Both the position numbers and the translations under genes were made by a program. Source: Streptomyces sp. WM6378 (lineage in GTDB: Bacteria; Actinomycetota; Actinomycetes; Streptomycetales; Streptomycetaceae). From it: 64,000 bases of DNA. Below are positions 44,240 through 52,602 of this stretch, in pieces. The notes under the pieces are model-generated. The model made no database searches, had not been told where the DNA came from, and saw nothing but the letters and a program-made list of their open reading frames with translations. Position 1 is the stretch's first letter; each line of letters starts with the position of its first letter. The stretch is from NCBI RefSeq assembly GCF_001279695.1, contig NZ_LGDD01000234.1, positions 62,001-126,000 of the forward strand, written 5' to 3'.

Positions 44240-45451
44240 TCAGGAGCGTGGGCGGGAGTGGGCGGGGGAGTGGGCGGGGGACCCGGCGTGGTCGACGGCC
44301 CCGGCGGCGCCCGGGTCGCCGTCGTCGGGCGCGGCCAACGCCACGCACAGCACCTCCACCCGCTGTACGAGGTTGTTGCCGAAGCCTCCTCGGTTCCAAC
44401 TCTGCGTCAGAGGCTGGGAGTTGCCCTCCGCATCGGTGGCCCGGACGCTCAGGACATGGGTGCCGGGCTTCGCCGTCCAGGGTGCCTGCCAGTGCCGCCA
44501 GGCCCATTCATGGCCGTGCGGCGACCCGTCGAGTTCGGCGTCGTACCAGCCGCGTCCGCCCTCCGTGCTCACCTCGACCCGTACGACGGGGGCCAGGCCG
44601 GACCAGGCACGGCCTTCCAGGAACTGCGGCCCGGGCCGCACCACACGAGTACGGGACATGAAGTCCGGGAAGCCGGGCGGGATCATCAGCGCGCGCGGGG
44701 CCATCCGGATCACCGGCTCGCCCGGATCGTCCGCCGACTGCCGGTATCGGTAGGCCACTTGCTGCTGGAACCCCGTGAACTCCGTGTTGATGACGGTGAT
44801 GTCGCGCAGCCACTTCACGTGCGCCATGCCGTACCACCCGGGAACGACGAGCCGCAGTGGATATCCGTGCTGCGGTGGCAGGGGAGCGCCGTTCATCGCG
44901 TAGGCCACGACGACTTCGGGGTCGCGGCCGGTGGCCACCTCCACCGGCAGGCTGCGCCGATAGTCCTGTTCGACGCCGCGCTCCAGGCCGTGGTCGGCGC
45001 CGGTGAAGACCACATCGACGGAGTCAGGTGCCACACCGCACTCCGCTAGGAGTGTGTGCAGCGGTACGCCCGTCCACTCGGCGGTTCCGATCCCCTCGAC
45101 GAGCCAGGGCTGGCTCACGGGCCTCGGCGCGAGCCGGGCCCGGCCGTTGCCCGCGCATTCCATCGTCACCCGGTGCGTGACGGCCGGGAAGGACCGCAGC
45201 GCCGCCATGTCGAGAGTGAGGGGGGTACGGACCCGGCCACGTAGGGTGAGCGCCCATGAGCCAGCATCCGCAGCCGGGATGTCGTAGTGGACCAGCACAT
45301 AGTGCAACCCCGGCGGTGTGACGTCGTACCGCAGGGACTCCAGAGGCATGCCGTGATTGCGGGTCGCGAGCGCCAGTTCCTCGGGGCTGATGCCCTCGGC
45401 CGGCTCGGCGAGGCGCCCCGGTGGACTGATGGCACCGATGCGACGGTCCAT
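44240..45451 (-). CDS. Sulfite oxidase-family molybdopterin enzyme
   Basis: About 403 aa. The molybdopterin domain has the key MECAGNGR with the molybdenum-ligand Cys99, then PWLVEGIGTAEWTGVPL and GYPLRLVVPGWYG. The C-terminal Mo-co dimerisation domain has WSGLAPVVRVEVSTEGG and a Trp-rich core with WRHWQAPW. No heme domain and no clear signal peptide are seen, so it is closest to bacterial SorT/YedY-like cytosolic or exported forms. It may oxidise sulfite or reduce S- or N-oxides. The start is uncertain: ATG 45451 (GGAG very close) or 45487. It diverges from the FAD oxidoreductase gene. Confidence 0.88.
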   Translation of the reverse strand: MDRRIGAISPPGRLAEPAEGISPEELALATRNHGMPLESLRYDVTPPGLHYVLVHYDIPAADAGSWALTLRGRVRTPLTLDMAALRSFPAVTHRVTMECAGNGRARLAPRPVSQPWLVEGIGTAEWTGVPLHTLLAECGVAPDSVDVVFTGADHGLERGVEQDYRRSLPVEVATGRDPEVVVAYAMNGAPLPPQHGYPLRLVVPGWYGMAHVKWLRDITVINTEFTGFQQQVAYRYRQSADDPGEPVIRMAPRALMIPPGFPDFMSRTRVVRPGPQFLEGRAWSGLAPVVRVEVSTEGGRGWYDAELDGSPHGHEWAWRHWQAPWTAKPGTHVLSVRATDAEGNSQPLTQSWNRGGFGNNLVQRVEVLCVALAAPDDGDPGAAGAVDHAGSPAHSPAHSRPRS

Positions 45452-45499
45452 GACTCCATGGTGCGCCCGGGGACCGGATCCCGGCATCTCGCCGATGCC

Positions 45500-45541
45500 G
45501 AGCCACCGATCACGGGCCCGTGAGCCACCGATTGCGGGTCC
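45500..45541. repeat. Two 20-bp direct repeats in a divergent promoter
   Basis: GAGCCACCGATCACGGGCCC (45500-45519) and GAGCCACCGATTGCGGGTCC (45522-45541) match at 17 of 20 positions, with a 22-bp step, about two helical turns. They lie between the start codons of the molybdoenzyme and FAD oxidoreductase genes and could bind one dimeric regulator twice. Confidence 0.5.
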
Positions 45542-45706
45542 GCTCGTCCGGCGGGACGCTTGAAGGGTCAGCCCTGTGGCGCCCGATCGTGTTTGCGGCC
45601 GAGAAGGTGCCGGGGCACCGGCGCGCGCGTGTCACCACCGGCGGCCCAGCAGGGGAAGCGCCGGGCGGACACGGGCCCCCACCGTGCCCTCTGCAAGGAG
45701 ATCGTC

Positions 45707-47089
45707 ATGGACGGCACGACGCTGGAGGCGATGCGGACCGTGCTGCGCGGCCCGGTCATCGGCCCGAAGGACCCGGAGTACGACGAGGCCCGCACGATCT
45801 ACAACGCGATGATCGATCGAAGACCAGCCGCTGTGGTGCGCTGCACGGACACCGCCGATGTCATCGACGCGGTCGACTTCGTCCGGGACCACGGCCTCGA
45901 ACTGGCGGTGCGCGGAGGCGGACACAGCGGCGCCGGGCTGTGCCTGGTGGACGACGGCGTCACCCTCGACCTGTCGCCGATGCGCTGGGCGCGCGTCGAC
46001 CCCGTGACGGAGACCGCCCAGGTCGGCGGCGGAAGCGTGCTCGGCGACCTCGACCACGCGGCCCACGGATTCGGCCTCGCCACCCCCGCCGGAATCATGT
46101 CCACCACGGGCATCGCCGGCCTCACCCTCGGCGGCGGCCACGGCCACCTGACCCGCAAGTACGGCCTGACCGCGGACAACCTCCTCGCCGCGGACGTGGT
46201 GCTCGCCGACGGCTCCTTCGTCACCGCCACCGAACGCGACAACCCCGACCTGTTCTGGGCGCTGCGCGGCGGCGGAGGCAACTTCGGCGTCGTCACCTCC
46301 TTCACCTTCCGGCTGCACCCCGTGCACACCGTGGTGCTCGGGGTGACCCTGTGGACGCTGGACCGGATCGGTGACGTGCTGCGGTGGTACCGCGACTTCC
46401 TGCCGCAGGCGCCCAACGACCTGAACGGCTTCTTCGCCGAGCTGGTCGTCCCGCCGGGGCCGCCGTTCCCCGAGGAGATCCACGGCCACAAGATGTGCGG
46501 CGTGGTGTGGTGCTGGACGGGCGACCCGGACGCCGCCGACAAGACCTTCGAGCCGGTGAACGAGGCGGGCCCGCCCACCTTCCACTTCACGAGCCCGATG
46601 CCGTACCCCATGCTGCAGACCATGTTCGACGAGCTGATCCCCAAGGGGCTGCAGTGGTACTGGCGAGGGGACTTCTTCGACCGGATCACGGACGGGGCCA
46701 TCGACGTGCACGCCAAGTACGCGGAAGGCCTGCCCACCGACCTGTCGACGATGCACCTCTACCCGGTCGACGGCGCCGCCCACCGCATCGCCCAGAAGGA
46801 CACCGCCTGGGCCTACCGGGACGCCGTGTGGTCCGGAGTCATCGCCGGCATCGACCCCGACCCAGCCAACGCCGAAGTCGTCCGGCAGTGGTGCGTCGAC
46901 TACTGGGGTGAGCTGCACCCACACTCGATGGGTGGTTCCTATGTGAACTTCATCGGTGCAGGCGAGGGCCAGGACCGGGTGAAGGCCACATACCGCGACC
47001 ACTACGACCGTCTGGCCTCGATCAAGCGGCTGTACGACCCGCACAACCTGTTCCACGCCAACCAGAACATCGAGCCCGCCGCCGTGTAA
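45707..47089 (+). CDS. FAD-binding oxidoreductase, berberine-bridge-enzyme type
   Basis: A 460-aa flavoenzyme of the PCMH/BBE class. The FAD domain has AVRGGGHSGAG with His73, the residue that binds FAD covalently in this family, then GGGSVLGDLDHAAHGFGLATP and GLTLGGGHGHLTRKYGLTADNLL. At the position of the second covalent Cys in bicovalent members there is no Cys, so a single histidyl link is expected. The C-terminal BBE motif is RLYDPHNLFHANQNI. It should oxidise a sugar or alcohol using oxygen. ATG 45707 has AAGGAG upstream. It is a stand-alone gene. Confidence 0.92.
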   Translation: MDGTTLEAMRTVLRGPVIGPKDPEYDEARTIYNAMIDRRPAAVVRCTDTADVIDAVDFVRDHGLELAVRGGGHSGAGLCLVDDGVTLDLSPMRWARVDPVTETAQVGGGSVLGDLDHAAHGFGLATPAGIMSTTGIAGLTLGGGHGHLTRKYGLTADNLLAADVVLADGSFVTATERDNPDLFWALRGGGGNFGVVTSFTFRLHPVHTVVLGVTLWTLDRIGDVLRWYRDFLPQAPNDLNGFFAELVVPPGPPFPEEIHGHKMCGVVWCWTGDPDAADKTFEPVNEAGPPTFHFTSPMPYPMLQTMFDELIPKGLQWYWRGDFFDRITDGAIDVHAKYAEGLPTDLSTMHLYPVDGAAHRIAQKDTAWAYRDAVWSGVIAGIDPDPANAEVVRQWCVDYWGELHPHSMGGSYVNFIGAGEGQDRVKATYRDHYDRLASIKRLYDPHNLFHANQNIEPAAV

Positions 47090-47116
47090 TGGCGGGCGGA
47101 TCCCGGGACGGGTGCT

Positions 47117-48523
47117 TCAGCGCAGTGTTGTCGGGGGGAGGAACTCGCGGGGCGCCTCACGGTGCCACCACGCTCCGGTCGCACGGAGTTCCTGCCAGGT
47201 GGTGAAGCGGTAGCGCCACATGCGGGCGCGGATGAACACCGGCGGGGCGTCCGGGAAGGGGTTGTGCCGCAGCAGACGCAGGGTGTCCCGGTCGTTGACC
47301 AGCAGCCGTTCGACGAATCCGCCGAACCAGGAGTATCCGTACGACGGCGAGAGCGCGAGGAACCAGAGCAGCCAGTCGAGCCGCAAATGATAGGGCGCGA
47401 ACTGGCGCGGGAGGCGCCGCACATCGCCCGGCTTCCCGTGGAATTCGTATTCCCGCCAGACCGTTTGCGGGGTGATCTCCTCGTCGGCCGTCCCTTCGAC
47501 GACGACCTCGTGCCGGATCCGCGTGATGCTTCCGAACGCTCCGTAGGAATTCACCAGATGCAGCGGTTCGTACGTCGTGTTCATACGTTGCTGATGCGAG
47601 AGGAGATTGCGGGCGGGCCGATAGCTGAGCGCCAGTACGAGCACGGCGATCAGGATGACCAGGATCTCGTACCAGAGCGGGGGACCGGGCAGCAAGGGCG
47701 GCTCGGTGATGAGGGAGCCGTCCAGGGCGGAGGCGGCGAGGACAATGGTCAGCCAGTTCAGCCAGGCGAAATTGCCGGACAGGACCAGCCACAGCTGGGT
47801 GCAGATGATGAGGCACGCGGCGATGCTCGCCACCGGTTGCGGGGTGAACAGGGCTACGGGCACGATGAGTTGGACGACATGGTTGGCGGCCACCTCGGCG
47901 CGGTGGAGCGGCTTGGGGAGATGGTGGAAGAACCAGCTCAGCGGGCCGGGCATCGGCTGGGTCTCGTGGTGGTAGTACAGGCAGGTCAGATCGCGCCAGC
48001 ACGGATCGCCGCGCATCTTGATCAGCCCGGCGCCGAACTCGACGCGGAACAGGACCCAGCGCAGCAGCCACAGCAGGACCACCGGCGGGGCGACCTCGTC
48101 GTTGCCCAGGAAGACCGCGAGGAATCCGGCCTCCAGGAGCAGCGACTCCCAGCCGAAGCCGTACCAGGTCTGGCCGACGTTGACGATCGACAGGTACAGC
48201 GCCCACAGCACCGCCCAGCACACCATCGCGGCCCAGAGCGGCACGGCGTCGGCTGCCCCCGCCACCACGGCCCCGGCGAGGAGCACGCCGGTCCACGCAG
48301 ACGAGGCGAACAGCCGGTCGGAATAGCGCAGTTGGAACAGGCTGGGCGCGCTGCGGAACGGCATGCGCCGGACGAAGGCGGGCACGGGCAGCATTCCGCG
48401 TTCCCCGATGAGCGCCCGGAACTGGAGGGCCGCCGACAGGAACGCCACCACGTAGACGGCGGCCAGGGAGCGCTGGAACACCAGCCGTCCGAGCCAGTAC
48501 GCCGACGACGAGAACCACTCCAC
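47117..48523 (-). CDS. Lipase maturation factor-family membrane protein
   Basis: A 468-aa integral membrane protein with about 8-10 helices. Family signatures are RNVGQTWYGFGWESLLLEAGF-type sequence (here VNVGQTWYGFGWESLLLEAG), LRWVLFRVEFGAGLIKMRG, CLYYHHETQPMPGPLSWF, LVNSYGAFGSITRIRHEVV and a final PRMWRY-like RARMWRYRF. In animals LMF1 helps fold secreted lipases; in bacteria the role is unknown. GTG 48523 has AGGAGG upstream at 10 nt, and the longer frame to 48625 lacks support. It ends 28 bp from the convergent FAD oxidoreductase. Confidence 0.88.
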   Translation of the reverse strand: MEWFSSSAYWLGRLVFQRSLAAVYVVAFLSAALQFRALIGERGMLPVPAFVRRMPFRSAPSLFQLRYSDRLFASSAWTGVLLAGAVVAGAADAVPLWAAMVCWAVLWALYLSIVNVGQTWYGFGWESLLLEAGFLAVFLGNDEVAPPVVLLWLLRWVLFRVEFGAGLIKMRGDPCWRDLTCLYYHHETQPMPGPLSWFFHHLPKPLHRAEVAANHVVQLIVPVALFTPQPVASIAACLIICTQLWLVLSGNFAWLNWLTIVLAASALDGSLITEPPLLPGPPLWYEILVILIAVLVLALSYRPARNLLSHQQRMNTTYEPLHLVNSYGAFGSITRIRHEVVVEGTADEEITPQTVWREYEFHGKPGDVRRLPRQFAPYHLRLDWLLWFLALSPSYGYSWFGGFVERLLVNDRDTLRLLRHNPFPDAPPVFIRARMWRYRFTTWQELRATGAWWHREAPREFLPPTTLR

Positions 48524-48666
48524 GGCGAAGGCGCCTCCTGGTCCGAGTGGGCAGCGGGGAGAGTGTGCGCCCTCTTCGTAGCGGGGATCGAGGTGTCGCG
48601 TCGAGGCGGTGGACGACCGCTTCACCCGCTCGCGCCAGAACCGTGATCATCGGACCAGGTCGGTTC

Positions 48667-50595
48667 CTACAGGGCGCGGCACAGCAGGGCGGCCGGTGCC
48701 GGGGAGGCTCCGGCGCGGGCGGTGAAGGCGATTCCGGCCGCGTATTCCGCCACGCCGCACTGCCCCTTGTAGCGGCCGTACGCGAATTCCCCGCCGGGGG
48801 AACCGGCCGGGCGGTTGTCGCCCCGGTCGAACCAGACGGTTCGCCCGGTCGTCCCGAGACGGTCGCGGGCGGGGACGCACAGGGCCGAGGCAGTCGCCTC
48901 GCCCCGCACGCCGTAGCCGGTCAGGAACTGGCCGGCCGGGCACTCCAGCTTCGTGTAGCCGCCGGCCCAGTCCCCGTGGGTGACGTACCGCTCGTCGCGT
49001 ACGACGGTGTACGCGTCACCCGCCGCGCGCAGGTCGCCCGTACCCGCGTCGGTGCACAGCCCGCGGCCGCCTCCGTGGGCCAGGCCGATCAGCCGCTGGC
49101 CATCGGGGCAGACCCCCTTGCGGGCACCCGGGTCCCAGTCGCCAAGGGCCGCGACGCGCAGCGAACGCACGGCGTCCGCATGGTCGAGGTCCAGCATGTT
49201 CCAACGGGCCGGTGTCGCGATCAGGCCTGTGCGGGAAGGGGAGTCGAGCAGGGCCTGCCAGCCCGCCGCGCGCCGGTCCGTCCCGTCGAGGAGTCCGGAG
49301 CGGTGCCCGTCGGGGTCGTACCGCAGCAGGGCGAAGTCGTCGCCCTGGCCGGCCGGTCCGCGCAGGCCCACCAGCGGCCAGTACCCGAAGTCCGTGTCGT
49401 TCGCGGCGAGGTAGTCCGTGAAATTGGCGAACCAGGCGCGCGCCTTGGGGTCCGTCTCCGAGGCTCCCGTGCCGAATTCGCTGACCCACAGCGGCGCCGT
49501 GTAGTGCCGGCCCTCGTCGGTGACGAAGAACGCCTCCTGGCGCAGTACGTCGTACAGGTCGGCCGGGGACAGGTCCTGGTAGCGCGGGTCGTGGGTCTCG
49601 CCGGTGCCATAAGCGCCCGAGTGGTTGGGGCCGGTGAAGCCGTAGAAGTGCGCCGAATACACCAGCTTCCCGGACCGCAGCAGGGTGTGCGAGAGGGTGC
49701 GGACGGGGGTGAGCGTGGGGCGGCCGTGGGGGAGGCCGTCGGCCGGGATGCCGGTCCAGTTGATCCCCTCGATGATGACGAGCAGATCCGGATCGGCCGT
49801 GGTGAGGATCCGGTCGGCCGCCTCCTGCGCGGCGGTGAACCAGTCGTGGTCGTCGCCGTTGCCCCAGTTGGGGTCGTCCAGGACGTTGCGCCGCACTTCG
49901 TTGTACAGGTCGGCGCCGACCACCCGCTTGTTGTCCCGGTAGCGGCCCGCCATGAACGCCCAGTCGTCCACCCACTGGGCGGTCGACTGCGAGGTGTTCC
50001 AGCGTTCGTTGCCGTCGAGGCCGCAGCACCAACGTGCCGTGGTGGTGTGGTTGTTGAGGATGACGGCGAAGCCGTCCCCGGTGAGGGCGGACACGACGGC
50101 GTCGTACACCTGGAGCGGGGTGCTGCCCCGGAGCTGCGGGTTGGCGGCGACCGCGCCGTCCGGGACGGGGGTGGTGTCGTGGATGAGCGCGTTGGAGAAG
50201 GGGAGCCGCACACTGTTGATGCCCAGGCGGTGGAAGTCGGCCAGCAGCTGGGCGATCGGCACCCGGTCGATGCCGACGGGCATGTTGTACGAGTCCTCGC
50301 CCGCATGGTGGTTGGCGGGGTCGTCGATGTCACCGGATCCTGACCAACTGCCTTGTGCACCACCCCAGTTGGCTGACTTGAGTTTGAAACGGGCGCCGGT
50401 CGCGTCGACGATGTAGCGGCCCCGGGTGGACAGCGGCCCGGTCCAGGATTCGGCGAGCGGCCCGGTGCGCTGCGTCGGGCCCGCGGTGCTCGCGGTCACC
50501 GCGCTCGCTTGTGGTGCCGCGCCCGCGGGACTGCCGACGAGCAGAGCGGCGAGCGCGGCAAGGGCCAGTGTGCAGCGCGGCAGAAGCCCCAACAT
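48667..50595 (-). CDS. Secreted GH5-family glycoside hydrolase with C-terminal domain
   Basis: A 642-aa exported glycosidase. The signal peptide covers residues 1-27. The GH5 catalytic barrel (about 50-465) has NSVRLPFSN, the general acid Glu233 in GADLYNEVRRN, HFYGFTGPNHSG and the nucleophile Glu373 in WVSEFGTG. The last 160 residues have several paired Cys residues (GVCPDGQRLIGLAHGG, LECPAGQFLTGYGVRG) and look like a separate beta-rich module, possibly for carbohydrate binding. It probably acts on plant beta-glucan or mannan. GGAG precedes ATG 50595 by 7 nt. TerD lies upstream on the same strand behind a terminator. Confidence 0.92.
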   Translation of the reverse strand: MLGLLPRCTLALAALAALLVGSPAGAAPQASAVTASTAGPTQRTGPLAESWTGPLSTRGRYIVDATGARFKLKSANWGGAQGSWSGSGDIDDPANHHAGEDSYNMPVGIDRVPIAQLLADFHRLGINSVRLPFSNALIHDTTPVPDGAVAANPQLRGSTPLQVYDAVVSALTGDGFAVILNNHTTTARWCCGLDGNERWNTSQSTAQWVDDWAFMAGRYRDNKRVVGADLYNEVRRNVLDDPNWGNGDDHDWFTAAQEAADRILTTADPDLLVIIEGINWTGIPADGLPHGRPTLTPVRTLSHTLLRSGKLVYSAHFYGFTGPNHSGAYGTGETHDPRYQDLSPADLYDVLRQEAFFVTDEGRHYTAPLWVSEFGTGASETDPKARAWFANFTDYLAANDTDFGYWPLVGLRGPAGQGDDFALLRYDPDGHRSGLLDGTDRRAAGWQALLDSPSRTGLIATPARWNMLDLDHADAVRSLRVAALGDWDPGARKGVCPDGQRLIGLAHGGGRGLCTDAGTGDLRAAGDAYTVVRDERYVTHGDWAGGYTKLECPAGQFLTGYGVRGEATASALCVPARDRLGTTGRTVWFDRGDNRPAGSPGGEFAYGRYKGQCGVAEYAAGIAFTARAGASPAPAALLCRAL

Positions 50596-50735
50596 CCGTA
50601 CTCCGTCTCAATTGACCGCCCTGGAAGCCGGGTTGGGGCGGTCGGCGGATATCGGATGTGACCGGCCGACAGCAGCATGGATCGCTGTTACCGTCGGGTA
50701 CAACGGGCTGCGCGGTAAAGGAATCGCCAAGCGGG

Positions 50736-50772
50736 CCCCGCCGCCCACCCTGATGAAGAGGGGGCGGCGGGG
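50736..50772. terminator. Terminator after the terD-family gene
   Basis: CCCCGCCGCCC pairs with GGGCGGCGGGG (11 bp) across a 15-nt loop, 16 bp past the TerD stop codon on the minus strand. Confidence 0.75.
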
Positions 50773-50787
50773 TGTGCGGCCGGGCGG

Positions 50788-51363
50788 TCAGACGTTGACG
50801 CCGTAGTCGGATGCGATGCCGGCCAGGCCGGATGCGTAACCCTGGCCGACGGCGCGGAACTTCCACTCGGCTCCGTGGCGGTAGAGCTCTCCGAAGACCA
50901 TCGCCGTCTCCGTCGAGGCGTCCTCGCTCAGGTCGTAGCGGGCCAGTTCGGCCCCGCCCGCCTGGTTGATCACGCGGATGTAGGCGTTGCGCACCTGGCC
51001 GAAGCTCTGGCCGCGGGCCTGCGCGTCGTGGATCGAGACCGGGAAGACGATCTTCGAGACCGGGCCGGGGACCGCGGTGAGGTCGATGTTGATCGTCTCG
51101 TCGTCACCCTCGCCCTCGCCGGTGAGGTTGTCTCCGGTGTGCTGGACCGAACCGTCCGGGCTGGTCAGGTTGTTGTAGAAGACGAAGTGGCTGTCGGAGA
51201 GCACCTTGCCGCTCTCGTTGCACAGCAGCGCGCTGGCGTCGAGGTCGTGATCCGTGCCCGTGGTCGTCCGCACGTCCCAGCCCAGGCCGACCGTGACGGC
51301 CGTCAGCCCGGGGGCTTCCTTGCTCAGCGAGACATTGCCGCCCTTGGCCAAGCTCACGCCCAT
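50788..51363 (-). CDS. TerD-family calcium-binding stress protein
   Basis: A 191-aa full-length TerD protein. It begins with the family motif [20 protein letters not shown] and shows the acidic calcium-binding parts [10 protein letters not shown] and [14 protein letters not shown], then [23 protein letters not shown] and [10 protein letters not shown] near the end. TerD proteins bind Ca2+ and relate to tellurite and general stress tolerance; Streptomyces have many copies with roles in development. ACGGAGG precedes the ATG. The next gene upstream on the same strand is the 229-aa membrane protein, 58 bp away. Confidence 0.95.
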   Translation of the reverse strand: MGVSLAKGGNVSLSKEAPGLTAVTVGLGWDVRTTTGTDHDLDASALLCNESGKVLSDSHFVFYNNLTSPDGSVQHTGDNLTGEGEGDDETINIDLTAVPGPVSKIVFPVSIHDAQARGQSFGQVRNAYIRVINQAGGAELARYDLSEDASTETAMVFGELYRHGAEWKFRAVGQGYASGLAGIASDYGVNV

Positions 51364-51420
51364 GTTCTTCCTCCGTGGTTGTGCCGGTTCCGTCCCCCGA
51401 TTACAACGCCCGGAACATCA

Positions 51421-52110
51421 CTACGGTTCCCTGTTTGCGCAATCCCTGAAATGTGGATCAGTGCCGGAGGCGCGGCTCGCGGCTGCTGTGCGCTCGCGCA
51501 GATGGGGCAGGATCCCGCGCTCCAGCAGGGCCTGGCGCCAGAGCTCGTACGCTCGGACCGCCTCGGGATGCGGTGTGGGTCCGGCCTGCGGTGCGGTTCC
51601 GGCTTGTGCCGCGGGCCGGTTGCGTGCCGCGGTGACGAGGAGTGCCACAAGGCCCGGCAGCGCGCTGAGCGCGGCGAGGCCCGCGAACATCCAGCCCGCG
51701 TTGTGCAACCCCCGCGCCAAGTGGGCGTGGAGGCCGACCAGATGCAGTGCGTACCCGATGAGGAGCAGCAGGGCCGCGGCCATGGCCGACAGCGCCGGTG
51801 TCAGAACGGCCAGGACGGCGAGCAGTCCGCCGCGTTCGGCCTCAGGTATGTCGTCGAGCGGCTCCGGGGGTGCCTCGGCCCGGACGCCGGTGGCGGCCGC
51901 CGCGCGGAGGAAGGCCCGGTACTCGCAGGCCGCGGACGCCGCGATGCGGGCGCGCTCCCGGAGGGCCTCGCTGCGCAGTCGATCCGCGTCGACGGCGTGC
52001 CCCGCGGATCGGAGCAGACCCTTGATCTCCCTTGATTTCAGGGCGAGTTGGAGGAGGCGTGCGAACTCCTGCGCGTCCTGCTCGCGCAGCCCGTCGTCGG
52101 AACGGCTCAT
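51421..52110 (-). CDS. Membrane protein of unknown function
   Basis: A 229-aa protein. An N-terminal soluble helical part (about 1-90, rich in Arg, Ala and Glu) is followed by two membrane helices (LLAVLAVLTPALSAMAAALL, about 97-122, and AGWMFAGLAALSALPGLVALL, about 138-160) and a C-terminal soluble tail with EAVRAYELWRQALLERGILPHL. No family is recognised. GGGGGAG lies just before ATG 52110. It is 58 bp from the TerD start on the same strand, so both may be cotranscribed. Confidence 0.7.
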   Translation of the reverse strand: MSRSDDGLREQDAQEFARLLQLALKSREIKGLLRSAGHAVDADRLRSEALRERARIAASAACEYRAFLRAAAATGVRAEAPPEPLDDIPEAERGGLLAVLAVLTPALSAMAAALLLLIGYALHLVGLHAHLARGLHNAGWMFAGLAALSALPGLVALLVTAARNRPAAQAGTAPQAGPTPHPEAVRAYELWRQALLERGILPHLRERTAAASRASGTDPHFRDCANREP

Positions 52111-52265
52111 GTCTCCCCCGATGGTGTGTCCCCGGTGAGGGGTCCGCTGGTGGCGTGTCGTGTTCGCCGTGCGTACGCGGCGTGTTGCCGCAGTCGTGGT
52201 GTTCGGCCCGCCGCGTGACGGACCTCACCATAGTTCAATTATTGCGCAAGCTTTAAAGTGAATGC

Positions 52266-52526
52266 ATGGATGCGGGGACGGATGCAGGGGGCGGGACGGG
52301 TGTGGGCAGCGAGCTGCGCAGGGAGGTCGCGGTGCTGGCGGGTGGCCCTGCGGACGGGTTGCGCATGTATGTCAGAGGCCGCCCGGCGGTGGTGCAGGTG
52401 ACGTACCCCTGTGAGTGGCGGTCGCCCGTGCCTGGGGTGCGTGCCGACGCGGTGTACGTCTACCGTCGCGACCACCGCAGCCATGAGGAGCCCTTGCGCT
52501 ACGGATTCGACGGCGCCAGCCCCTGA
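52266..52526 (+). CDS. Small hypothetical protein
   Basis: An 86-aa reading frame with a Gly/Asp-rich start, then EVAVLAGGPADGLRMYVRGR, VVQVTYPCEWRSPVPG and a basic acidic end VYVYRRDHRSHEEPLRYGF. Codon use and third-position GC look like coding sequence, and an AT-rich promoter-like patch (CAATTATTGCGCAAGCTTTA, with the palindrome TTGCGCAA) lies just before it. The ribosome site is poor. It ends 76 bp before the LytR-type gene. No family recognised. Confidence 0.6.
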   Translation: MDAGTDAGGGTGVGSELRREVAVLAGGPADGLRMYVRGRPAVVQVTYPCEWRSPVPGVRADAVYVYRRDHRSHEEPLRYGFDGASP

Positions 52527-52602
52527 GTGGGCACGCCAGTACTATTTGGTGGGGGCGGCCCATCCCCTTCGGGGCGGGCCGGAAGGAATGGGGAGCACGC
52601 GC

